The notes beneath the pieces were generated by a model, which did no database searches, had not been told where the DNA came from, and was given only the letters and a program-made list of their open reading frames with translations. Below, piece after piece: positions 1-6,115 of a DNA stretch of 6,698 bases (position 1 is the stretch's first letter; every line of letters starts with the position of its first letter). Source of the stretch: Pseudomonadota bacterium (GTDB lineage Bacteria; Pseudomonadota; Alphaproteobacteria; Micropepsales; Micropepsaceae); the NCBI GenBank assembly GCA_025360685.1, contig JANYBR010000381.1, forward strand, positions 1 through 6,698, read 5' to 3'. The position numbers were made by a program, and so were the translations under genes.

Positions 1-79
1 AGGCACTTTATGCAAAATACGACCTCAAGCCGGCGGGACCTTCGAACTGCCGCCGGAACTGGATGCGGCGCGTCGCTAG
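1..79 (+). other. Possible 3' end of an upstream coding sequence, perhaps with a one-base frameshift
   Basis: No intact gene can be shown here. The frame beginning at base 3 reads ALYAKYDLKPAG, which looks like real protein, and then becomes arginine/cysteine-rich. The frame beginning at base 2 reads TFELPPELDAARR from about base 38 and stops at TAG 77-79, immediately before the GTG at 80. Joining them would need one extra base in the GC-rich run near 33-38. This may be the end of a gene with a real or sequencing frameshift, or simply one unshifted frame. The family is not recognised. Confidence 0.25.
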
Positions 80-1135
80 GTGCACAGTCTCCCGATGGGT
101 GAGATGAAGGAATATTCGAAACGGCTGGGCGTCATCAGCGAAGCGCAGTTTGAAGCGGTCGCGGAGCGATGGAACCTTGGCCGCTTTATCACGGCCGAGC
201 CGATCACGAGCGGCTTATTCGGCCAGAATGTCTTCGTCACGACCACGCAAGGTGAATTCGTGCTGCGCGGCGCTCCGCATTGGGTGAAGGATTTTGGCAA
301 CACCGAATACCGTCGCGAGGACCGCTGGCAGTTCAGCAAGGAAAAAATTTTCGCACAACTTCTGCACGAGCGGACCAAGGCTCCGGTGCCGTGGCCCATG
401 TTGCACGATCAAACGAGCGACATCTTCGGCTGGCCATATCTCGTCATGCCCCGCATGCCCGGGCAATGCTTCGACGAACGCAGCATTCTGAAGACGCTGA
501 ATGCGAACGACCGGCACGGCGTGGCGGTGGCGCTGGGTGAAATGCTGGCCGAAATGCAGAAACTGAAGTGGCCTTTCGCCGGTGACTTTGGCCAAACCGC
601 TATTGCGTTGGAGCCGCATCCTGGCGGAACGATCGGCCAGGCCATAGCCGAGACGCGCATGATGGTGCGCACTGCCGACAAGAACGGAACGATGACCTCA
701 GACGAGGTTGTGTGGATCGAGGCATTGGCGGAGCGGGCGAGCGACGCGGCGAATGGGCGTCCGAATTCGTATGTCCACTGCGACTACAAGCTCAACAATC
801 TGACGGTGACGAAAGTCTCCGGCGTTTGGCGCGTCACGGGCCTGTTCGATCTCCACGAAGCGCGCTTCGCCGACGGAGCCTTGGACATCGTGCGACAGGC
901 TTGCGGGTATCTCGATTCCGAGCCGGAACAGGCGTGCGCGTTCGTCAACGCTTATCTCGGGTCGGTAGAGCCAGATCCGAGCATCCGGGAACTGATGCCT
1001 TTTTACATCGTGAACGACCGATTGAAGTTCTGGGAGTTTTTCACGCGACCCGACGCGCGCGCCAGCTGGAGCGAAGGCAAAACTTTCCGCGGATGGGCAC
1101 AGCGTTATATGGACGCGTTACTCGAGCTTCTGTGA
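80..1135 (+). CDS. Phosphotransferase of the aminoglycoside phosphotransferase (APH/choline kinase-like) fold
   Basis: A predicted cytoplasmic kinase of the APH superfamily (PF01636), which transfers the gamma-phosphate of ATP to a hydroxyl on a small molecule; the substrate cannot be read from the sequence. The N-lobe shows a glycine-containing strand-turn-strand (SGLFGQNVFV, residues 44-53) followed by FVLR at 60-63. The catalytic loop is HCDYKLNN (233-240), the H-x-D-(x4)-N signature, with D235 as likely catalytic base and N240 as metal ligand. The DFG-equivalent acidic segment is LFDLHEA (255-261), with D257 as probable Mg ligand. The C-terminal half is helical. At 351 residues the length suits the family. 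The start is uncertain: GTG at 80 directly follows an in-frame TAG and has no ribosome-binding site, while ATGs at 95 and 104 remove only 5 or 8 residues. It is the first gene of the tight + strand run. A resistance role is not implied, since chromosomal APH-fold proteins are often metabolic kinases. Confidence 0.85.
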   Translation: MHSLPMGEMKEYSKRLGVISEAQFEAVAERWNLGRFITAEPITSGLFGQNVFVTTTQGEFVLRGAPHWVKDFGNTEYRREDRWQFSKEKIFAQLLHERTKAPVPWPMLHDQTSDIFGWPYLVMPRMPGQCFDERSILKTLNANDRHGVAVALGEMLAEMQKLKWPFAGDFGQTAIALEPHPGGTIGQAIAETRMMVRTADKNGTMTSDEVVWIEALAERASDAANGRPNSYVHCDYKLNNLTVTKVSGVWRVTGLFDLHEARFADGALDIVRQACGYLDSEPEQACAFVNAYLGSVEPDPSIRELMPFYIVNDRLKFWEFFTRPDARASWSEGKTFRGWAQRYMDALLELL

Positions 1136-1145
1136 CACTCGCGGA

Positions 1146-1709
1146 ATGAATCGAACCAGTTTTATAGCTGCCGTGCTCACCAATCCGGTCAATCGCAAGA
1201 TCCTGGAGCGGCTGACGGAATTGGGCGCTCCGGATTGCTGGCTCGTGTCCGGCGCGCTGTTTCAGACCGTATGGAACAGTCTGACGAACCGACCGCCGAA
1301 TTTCGGCATCAGGGACTACGACGTCTTCTACTTTGACCCGGACACCTCATGGGATGCCGAAGACGAAGTCATCGCACGCGCGGCGGTGCTCTTCGGCGAT
1401 CTTGGCGTGCCCGTCGAAGTGAGAAACCAGGCTCGGGTACATTTGTGGTACGAGCAAAAGTTCGGCACTCCCTACCCGCCCCTGACGCGGGCCACGGGCG
1501 GCATCGACCGCTTTTTGATGGACACCGCGATGGTGGGCATCCGGCGGAATGGCGAGGGCTACGAAGTCCATGCGCCTAAGGGATTTGACGATATCGCCAA
1601 CATGATAATCCGTGCGAACCGCGAGCCAAACTTTCACCCTGCCCGCTACCGGGAAAAAGCGGAGCGCTGGCGCGAACTCTGGCCAGAGATTACGATCCTG
1701 CCGGCGTGA
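1146..1709 (+). CDS. Nucleotidyltransferase family 6 protein (PF06042, formerly DUF925)
   Basis: A 187-residue protein with the layout of the family-6 nucleotidyltransferase-like proteins, which share the polymerase-beta-type fold but mostly lack a known substrate. Seen directly: the helix-entry motif GALFQTVWN (36-44), the acidic pair in RDYDVFYFD (D57, D59, with D64 after it), and a third carboxylate (E91) before the hallmark NQARVHLWY (94-102). These are the expected positions for metal and nucleotide binding, and none is missing. The C-terminal part ends in a charged helix (PARYREKAERWRELWP). The ATG lies 10 bases after the stop of the kinase gene, behind only a weak purine-rich GCGGA, so translation may be coupled to it. 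The family assignment is strong; the biochemical role is unknown. Sitting directly behind an APH-fold kinase hints that both act on the same small molecule, which is inference. Confidence 0.9.
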   Translation: MNRTSFIAAVLTNPVNRKILERLTELGAPDCWLVSGALFQTVWNSLTNRPPNFGIRDYDVFYFDPDTSWDAEDEVIARAAVLFGDLGVPVEVRNQARVHLWYEQKFGTPYPPLTRATGGIDRFLMDTAMVGIRRNGEGYEVHAPKGFDDIANMIIRANREPNFHPARYREKAERWRELWPEITILPA

Positions 1710-1712
1710 GGC

Positions 1713-1716
1713 AGGA
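1713..1716 (+). promoter_or_regulatory. Ribosome-binding site of the pirin gene
   Basis: AGGA ends 5 bases before the ATG at 1722, a normal Shine-Dalgarno spacing. It supports this start. Confidence 0.65.
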
Positions 1717-1721
1717 CAAGC

Positions 1722-2582
1722 ATGATCATCATCAAGGGCAATCCGCGCGATCTCGGCGACGGTTTTCACGTGAGCCGGATTCTTCCCAGTCCTGGTCATC
1801 GCATGGTTGGACCGTTCGTGTTCTTCGACTATTTCGGCCCCGTGGAATTCGCACCGGGCCACGGCATCGATGTCCGTCCACATCCGCACATTGGACTCGC
1901 GACCGTGACATATTTGTTAGAAGGCTCGCAGATGCATCGCGACACGCTGGGCTCGGTCCAGGAAATTCAGCCGGGCGATGTGAACTGGATGACCGCCGGA
2001 CGCGGCATCGCGCACTCCGAACGCACCGGCCCCGAGACACGTGCAAGGGGGCACCGGCTGCATGGCATTCAAAGCTGGATCGGTCTGCCGACAAAAGACG
2101 AGGAAGCCTCCCCATCGTTTCAGCATGTCGAATCGCGCGATCTACCGTCCTCGAGGCGCAACGGCGTGGCGTTGAAAGTCATCACCGGACGCGCCTTCGG
2201 ACTAGCTTCGCCCGTGCGTGTCTTCTCCGACACATTCTATGTCGACGCACAGCTGGACGCTGGCGCGACACTTGAAATGACCGACGAACACCAGGAACGC
2301 GCCATCTTCGTCGTCGGCGGAGCTGCCGTTGTAAATGGAACCGCTCACGGCGACGGCACGATGTTCGTGCTTGATCCGAATGAAAGAAGCACAATCGTGG
2401 CGCAGGGTGCGACGCGCGTGATGCTGCTTGGCGGCGCACCGCTGGACGGCCCGCGGCATCTATGGTGGAATTTCGTCGCGAGCTCAACGGACCGCATCGA
2501 ACGCGCCAAATCCGACTGGAAATCAGGTCGCTTCGGCAAGATTCCAGGTGACGAAGTCGAATTCATTCCCCTGCCCGATTGA
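1722..2582 (+). CDS. Pirin family protein (bicupin)
   Basis: A cytoplasmic iron-binding bicupin of the pirin family. Characterised relatives act as quercetin 2,3-dioxygenases or as redox-sensitive protein partners; which of these applies here is unknown. The N-terminal cupin holds the full metal set seen in pirins: H54 and H56 in RPHPHIG, then H98 and E100 in GIAHSER, preceded by PGDVNWMTAGRG. The segment FVFFDYFGP (32-40) and the LHGIQSWIGLP region are also typical. The second cupin domain runs from about residue 145 to the end and includes GAPLDGPRHLWWNFV. The 286-residue length is normal and the gene appears intact. The start is set by AGGA 5 bases upstream. It lies 12 bases after the nucleotidyltransferase gene and 9 bases before the aldo/keto reductase, so co-transcription is likely. 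Two adjacent oxidoreductase-type folds suggest a shared role in handling a phenolic or carbonyl compound, which is inference only. Confidence 0.95.
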   Translation: MIIIKGNPRDLGDGFHVSRILPSPGHRMVGPFVFFDYFGPVEFAPGHGIDVRPHPHIGLATVTYLLEGSQMHRDTLGSVQEIQPGDVNWMTAGRGIAHSERTGPETRARGHRLHGIQSWIGLPTKDEEASPSFQHVESRDLPSSRRNGVALKVITGRAFGLASPVRVFSDTFYVDAQLDAGATLEMTDEHQERAIFVVGGAAVVNGTAHGDGTMFVLDPNERSTIVAQGATRVMLLGGAPLDGPRHLWWNFVASSTDRIERAKSDWKSGRFGKIPGDEVEFIPLPD

Positions 2583-2584
2583 GG
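2581..2584 (+). promoter_or_regulatory. Ribosome-binding site of the aldo/keto reductase gene
   Basis: GAGG spans the last bases of the pirin stop codon (TGA 2580-2582) and ends 7 bases before the ATG at 2592. The overlap of stop codon and ribosome-binding site fits translational coupling. Confidence 0.65.
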
Positions 2585-2591
2585 TAATGCG

Positions 2592-3623
2592 ATGAAATAC
2601 AACCAACTTGGCAATACCGGCCTTTTTGTCTCCGAGATCTGCCTGGGCACGATGACGTTCGGCGGCCAGGGCATGTTCAAGGTCGTCGGCGAAGTCGACC
2701 AGAAGGGTGCGACAGCGCTGGTGTCGCGTTCGCTCGAAGCCGGCGTGAACTTCCTCGACAGCGCCGACGTCTACTCGATGGGAAATTCGGAGAAACTCAC
2801 CGGTCAGGCGCTGAAGGATATTGGCATCAAGCGTTCGGACGTGGTGATCGCCACCAAATGTTATGGCCGCGTCGGGTCGGGACCCAACGACATCGGCGCA
2901 TCGCGCGGCCACATCATGGATTCAGTGTCACGCAGCCTTGAGCGGCTGCAGACCGATTACATCGATCTTTATCAGATACATGCAACCGACACCGTTGCCC
3001 CCGTCGAAGAAACGATGCGCGCGCTTGACGACCTGACTCGTCAGGGCATGATCCGCTATGCCGGCTGCTCCAACTGGCAGGCATGGAAGATCATGAAGGC
3101 GCTGGGCGTTGCCGTGCAGCATGGTTGGACGCGGTTCGAAACCTTGCAGGCCTATTACTCCATCGCCGGCCGCGATCTTGAGCGCGAGATCGTTCCGATG
3201 ATGAACGATCAAAAGGTCGGATTGATGGTATGGAGCCCGCTTGCCGGCGGTCTTCTGTCCGGAAAATTCGGCCCAGGCAGCAACGGACCCGAAGGCACGC
3301 GTCGTGCGGCGTTCGACTTCCCGCCGGTGAACAAGGATCGCGCCTGGGCTTGCATCGAAGTCATGCGCGAGATCGGCCAGTCCCATGGCGGAGCATCAGT
3401 CGCGCGCGTAGCGCTGGCCTACGTTCTCGCCAAGCCGTTCGTCACGACTGTGATCATCGGCGCCAAGACTATGGAACAATTGGACGACAATCTGGAGGCC
3501 GCAAAATTGTCGCTCACCGCGGCCGAGATGAAGAGACTGGACGAAGTCAGCGCTCTGCCGCCGGAATATCCGGGCTGGATGCTGGACCGTCAGGGCGCCG
3601 AACGCCGCCCGCAACCAAAGTAG
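2592..3623 (+). CDS. Aldo/keto reductase, YajO/Tas-like group
   Basis: An NAD(P)H-dependent oxidoreductase with the (alpha/beta)8 barrel of the aldo/keto reductase superfamily, expected in the cytoplasm to reduce an aldehyde or ketone to the alcohol; the true substrate is unknown. The full catalytic tetrad is visible: D56 (NFLDSADVYS), Y61, K89 (VIATKCYG) and H130 (YIDLYQIHATD). Other family marks are the N-terminal LGNTGLFVSEICLGTMTFGG, YAGCSNW (156-162) on the nicotinamide side, QAYYSIAGRDLERE (186-199), SPLAGGLLSGKF, and the C-terminal cofactor-binding IIGAKTMEQLDDNL. The length of 343 residues is typical of the group. The start is supported by GAGG 7 bases upstream. The gene follows the pirin gene by 9 bases and precedes the small membrane protein by 17 bases. 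Nothing is truncated or substituted in the catalytic set. Confidence 0.95.
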   Translation: MKYNQLGNTGLFVSEICLGTMTFGGQGMFKVVGEVDQKGATALVSRSLEAGVNFLDSADVYSMGNSEKLTGQALKDIGIKRSDVVIATKCYGRVGSGPNDIGASRGHIMDSVSRSLERLQTDYIDLYQIHATDTVAPVEETMRALDDLTRQGMIRYAGCSNWQAWKIMKALGVAVQHGWTRFETLQAYYSIAGRDLEREIVPMMNDQKVGLMVWSPLAGGLLSGKFGPGSNGPEGTRRAAFDFPPVNKDRAWACIEVMREIGQSHGGASVARVALAYVLAKPFVTTVIIGAKTMEQLDDNLEAAKLSLTAAEMKRLDEVSALPPEYPGWMLDRQGAERRPQPK

Positions 3624-3628
3624 CGTTC

Positions 3629-3635
3629 GAGGGGG
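3629..3635 (+). promoter_or_regulatory. Strong ribosome-binding site deciding the start of the small membrane protein
   Basis: GAGGGGG lies 5 bases before the ATG at 3641. It marks that ATG as the real start, although the same frame is open far upstream inside the reductase gene. It is one of the best Shine-Dalgarno sites in the window. Confidence 0.7.
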
Positions 3636-3640
3636 AAACT

Positions 3641-3844
3641 ATGAAAACGGTGATCCTGTTAGTTGGCCTGCTTGCTCTGGTGATCGGACTGTTTTGGGCC
3701 GGACAGGGTTACGGACTGATCCAGTGGCCGCCGCCCGAGCCGGGTCAGTTCACGATGGTCGGTCATTCCAACTGGATCTATATCGGGCTGGGTGTCGCCG
3801 TCGGTGGGCTGGTCCTGATCGTGTTCGCACGCCGAAACGTGTGA
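3641..3844 (+). CDS. Small two-helix inner-membrane protein, function unknown
   Basis: A 67-residue protein, easily missed because its frame continues open back into the aldo/keto reductase gene. Two hydrophobic segments are clear: residues 4-20, followed by AGQGYGLIQWP, and residues 46-63 (from IYIGLG to IVFA), followed by the positively charged tail RRNV. The short linker (about 21-45) holds GQGYGLIQWPPPEPGQF and a downstream NW. With K2 before helix 1 and RR after helix 2, both ends are probably cytoplasmic and the proline-rich linker periplasmic. The general pattern (helix, GQGxGxIxWP, loop, W, helix, RR) resembles small uncharacterised membrane proteins common in proteobacteria. It is the last gene of the + strand run, 17 bases after the reductase, and its stop lies 10 bases from the convergent gshA stop. 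No function can be assigned. Confidence 0.8.
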   Translation: MKTVILLVGLLALVIGLFWAGQGYGLIQWPPPEPGQFTMVGHSNWIYIGLGVAVGGLVLIVFARRNV

Positions 3845-3854
3845 GCACCGCCCG

Positions 3855-5219
3855 CTAGAGAAAGTTGTACTCGACGAAGAGCCGTGACAGGTCGCGGTTC
3901 CAGTCGCCGTGATATGCCTGCAAAAGCTCCTCGGCGCGAGTATAGCCGCGCGCGACCAGCTCGCGCAGTGGATTGAGAAATCCGTCCTCCGACATGCCGC
4001 CGCTGTCGAGCGAGGCACGGCGCTTAAGCCCGGCTGATGAAATTTCCAGCATCTGGTGCGCGATGGCGTGCACCGTGGTGCTGCGGAACGGCGTCTTGAA
4101 CGCTTGCTTCGGGACTCCGTCGCGCATCGCCTGGCGCTCTTCCGCCGTCCAGTCCTTGACGAGGTCCCATGCCGCATCGAGTGCAACCTGATCGTAGTAG
4201 AGGCCGACCCACAGCGCCGGCATGCCGCAGATGCGCCGCCACTGACCGCCATCGGCGCCGCGCATTTCCAGGAATTTCTTAAGACGCACTTCGGGGAAAA
4301 TGGTGGTGAGATGATCCGCCCAATCCGCTATCGTCGGCTCGAAATCCTTCACCTCGGAAATTTTGTGTTCAAGAAAATCGCGGAAGCTCTTGCCCGATAC
4401 GTCGATGTACTTTCCGCCACGGTAGATGAAATACATCGGCACATCGAGCGCATAGTCGACGTAGCGCTCGAACGACATGCCGCTGTCGAACACCCAGGGC
4501 AACATTCCAGCACGCGCATTGTCGACGTCTGTCCAGATCTGCGAACGGTATGAGAGAAATCCGTTCGGTTTTCCTTCGCGGAATGGCGAATTGGCCAGTA
4601 GCGCTGTCGCGATCGGCTGCAGCGCGAGTCCGACGCGGAACTTTTTGATCATGTCGGCTTCGGAGGAAAAGTCGAGATTCACCTGCACCGTGCAGGTGCG
4701 GAACATCATCTCCAGGCCATAGCCTCCGACCTTGGGCATATAGCGGCGCATGATCTGATAGCGCCCCTTTGGCATCTGGTGCGTTTCGTCCATCGACCAG
4801 CTCGGCGCAAAGCCGATGCCGATGACGCCGGCGCCGATCTTGTCCGCTACTGCGCGTGTCTGTTCGAGATGCAGGTTCACTTCGGCACAGGTTTCATGAA
4901 CCGATTTCAGCGGCGCACCGGAGAGTTCGAACTGGCCGCCGGGTTCGAGACTGAGCGATGCCGCGTTCTGGATCAGACCGATGATGTTCTGGCCCTCCAG
5001 CACGGGCTCCCAACCGAACTGCTGCATACCCTCCAGCAGCTGGCGAATTCCGGGCTTTGTGTCGTAGGCAAGCGGTTTGTGCGTCTTAAGGTCGTAGACG
5101 AACTTCTCGTGCTCGGTCCCGATGCGCCACTCGCTTTTGGGTTTGCAGCCATCCGACAGATGGCGCACCAGATCGTCGCGCGTTTCGATCGGACCGCCTG
5201 CGGACTGTGGGATGGACAT
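3855..5219 (-). CDS. gshA: Glutamate-cysteine ligase, plant/alphaproteobacterial type
   Basis: Catalyses ATP-dependent joining of L-glutamate (through its gamma-carboxyl) to L-cysteine, the first and normally rate-limiting step of glutathione synthesis in the cytoplasm. It belongs to the GCS2 family (PF04107) in the class shared by plants and alphaproteobacteria. Seen directly: RIGTEHEKF (32-40) with glutamates for Mg-ATP and substrate, SLEPGGQFELSGAPL (90-104), PKGRYQIMRRYMP (150-162), FRTCTVQVNLDFSSEADMI (173-191), and RLKKFLEMRGADGG (312-325), all hallmarks of this class. At 454 residues it matches full-length enzymes. The only cysteines are C25, C111, C176 and C331. The ATG at 5219 is preceded by a purine-rich stretch and agrees with the usual start of the class. 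It lies downstream of rsmE on the same strand after a 117-base gap that may hold its own promoter, and it converges on the + strand operon. Confidence 0.97.
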   Translation of the reverse strand: MSIPQSAGGPIETRDDLVRHLSDGCKPKSEWRIGTEHEKFVYDLKTHKPLAYDTKPGIRQLLEGMQQFGWEPVLEGQNIIGLIQNAASLSLEPGGQFELSGAPLKSVHETCAEVNLHLEQTRAVADKIGAGVIGIGFAPSWSMDETHQMPKGRYQIMRRYMPKVGGYGLEMMFRTCTVQVNLDFSSEADMIKKFRVGLALQPIATALLANSPFREGKPNGFLSYRSQIWTDVDNARAGMLPWVFDSGMSFERYVDYALDVPMYFIYRGGKYIDVSGKSFRDFLEHKISEVKDFEPTIADWADHLTTIFPEVRLKKFLEMRGADGGQWRRICGMPALWVGLYYDQVALDAAWDLVKDWTAEERQAMRDGVPKQAFKTPFRSTTVHAIAHQMLEISSAGLKRRASLDSGGMSEDGFLNPLRELVARGYTRAEELLQAYHGDWNRDLSRLFVEYNFL

Positions 5220-5224
5220 CGGCG

Positions 5225-5235
5225 CTTCTTCCCTT
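5225..5235 (-). promoter_or_regulatory. gshA: Purine-rich ribosome-binding region of gshA
   Basis: On the minus strand this reads approximately AAGGGAAGAAG, ending 5 bases before the ATG at 5219. It is an extended purine run rather than a perfect consensus, and it supports this start. Confidence 0.5.
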
Positions 5236-5297
5236 GCGCGGGGTTCGATGCCCCCAGCAAATTGTGTGAATTCTAAATCGCTCGTTCAGCCGTTTGT

Positions 5298-5326
5298 TAA
5301 ATAGGCGTGAGAGTCGAAATCGGCAA
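5298..5326 (-). promoter_or_regulatory. gshA: Candidate promoter of gshA
   Basis: On the minus strand a TTGCCG (5321-5326) and a TATTTA (5298-5303) are separated by exactly 17 bases, inside an AT-richer stretch of the 117-base gap between rsmE and gshA. Transcription would begin near 5291 and leave a leader of about 70 bases. The match to a sigma-70 consensus is partial, especially in the -10 box, so this is a suggestion. Read-through from rsmE is the alternative. Confidence 0.25.
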
Positions 5327-5327
5327 G

Positions 5328-5335
5328 GTGGCCAC
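5328..5335. repeat. 8-base perfect palindrome GTGGCCAC beside the rsmE stop
   Basis: GTGGCCAC lies just after the rsmE stop codon (5337-5339) and extends to a 14-base imperfect inverted repeat with one mismatched pair. It has no loop and no following T-run, so it is not a terminator. It may be an operator half or chance. Confidence 0.3.
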
Positions 5336-5336
5336 T

Positions 5337-6089
5337 TTAGCGCCAGTCGCCACGAACTGACTGCCATACCGCAAGGGCTGCAAGCGCAGCGGTGTCGGCG
5401 CGCAAGATGCGCGGGCCAAGCGAGACCGGAACGACGAACGACTTGGAGCGAAGAGCCGCACGTTCCTCTGGATCGAAACCGCCCTCCGGTCCGGTGAAGA
5501 TCGCAAACGACTGATCGGCCTCGGCCGCGAGTGCGGCAGCAATGGGCCGCGAGTCTCCGCCCTCATCGCAAAAGACCAGACGACGATCCTTCGGCCACGA
5601 CGACAGGAACCCCTCGAACGCCAATGGTTCGCGTGTTTCGGGAACGCTCATGCGGCCGGACTGCTCTGCTGCCTCCACCGCATTGGCTCGCATACGCTCG
5701 AGGTTGACCCGGCTCACATTGGTCCGGCGCGTGAACACGGGCTGCAGCACGCGCGCGCCAAGCTCGGTCGCCTTTTGCACGACATAGTCGGCCGGAGTCT
5801 TCTTGATCGGCGCGAAGCAGAGCCACACGTCGGGTGTTTCGATTTGTTCGGACGTCCGGCGATCACATTCGAGCGAGCAGGAACGCTTGGAGACTTCGGT
5901 CACCTGCGCCGACCACTCTCCGTCGCGGCCATTGAACAGGCTGATGCGATCGTTCTTCTTCGCCCGCATGACATGCATCAGGTAGTGCGCCTGCGGCGCG
6001 CCTGGTACGACCCGCAAGCCGGTTCCAAGCGCTGCCTCGACATAGAGACGCAGCTTGCCACCGGGTGTGATGAGATCGTTATTGCTCAT
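5337..6089 (-). CDS. rsmE: 16S rRNA (uracil-1498-N3)-methyltransferase RsmE
   Basis: An S-adenosylmethionine-dependent SPOUT-class enzyme that methylates N3 of U1498 in 16S rRNA of the 30S subunit. The N-terminal PUA-like RNA-binding domain covers about residues 10-75, with HYLMHVMRAKKNDRISLFNG (35-54). The knotted methyltransferase domain follows: QKATELGA (105-112), RRTNVSRV (121-128), EAAEQSGRMSVPE (139-151), the SAM-binding TGPEGGFDPEE (199-209), and LGPRILRADTAALAAL (224-239). The common ILRTETA motif is here ILRADTA, a conservative E-to-D change that I believe is frequent in alphaproteobacteria. The protein is 250 residues, normal for the family. The frame stays open upstream to 6302, but that extension is arginine-rich shadow of ubiA, and the PUA domain begins properly from the ATG at 6089. 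No clear Shine-Dalgarno site precedes it. It starts divergently from ubiA, 26 bases away, and precedes gshA. Confidence 0.96.
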   Translation of the reverse strand: MSNNDLITPGGKLRLYVEAALGTGLRVVPGAPQAHYLMHVMRAKKNDRISLFNGRDGEWSAQVTEVSKRSCSLECDRRTSEQIETPDVWLCFAPIKKTPADYVVQKATELGARVLQPVFTRRTNVSRVNLERMRANAVEAAEQSGRMSVPETREPLAFEGFLSSWPKDRRLVFCDEGGDSRPIAAALAAEADQSFAIFTGPEGGFDPEERAALRSKSFVVPVSLGPRILRADTAALAALAVWQSVRGDWR

Positions 6090-6115
6090 GCGTGAATACT
6101 TGTAATGTGTCCGCG

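Noticed and set aside
80..1135. Reading the APH-fold gene as an antibiotic-resistance determinant
   Set aside because: It sits in a metabolic-looking chromosomal operon with no mobile element, and its motifs (HCDYKLNN) do not identify a known resistance enzyme.
1706..2275. 189-residue + strand open frame overlapping the pirin gene
   Set aside because: Arginine/serine-rich composition with no family features; the pirin frame carries all the metal ligands and has the ribosome-binding site.
3230..3640. Long upstream part of the frame of the small membrane protein
   Set aside because: It is an out-of-frame reading of the aldo/keto reductase C-terminus; the strong GAGGGGG site places the start at 3641.
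3659..4252. 197-residue minus-strand open frame
   Set aside because: It lies in another frame of gshA and the small membrane gene. Its product is serine/arginine/alanine-rich with no motif, the usual GC-rich shadow.
4056..4553. 165-residue + strand frame antisense to gshA
   Set aside because: Mirrors gshA codon periodicity, has no supported start and no recognisable domain.
5240..5258. T-arm-like GGGG-TTCGATG-CCCC mini-hairpin suggesting a tRNA end or attachment site
   Set aside because: Only four base pairs form, no other tRNA arm is present on either side, and the sequence runs into the gshA start region. It is probably chance.
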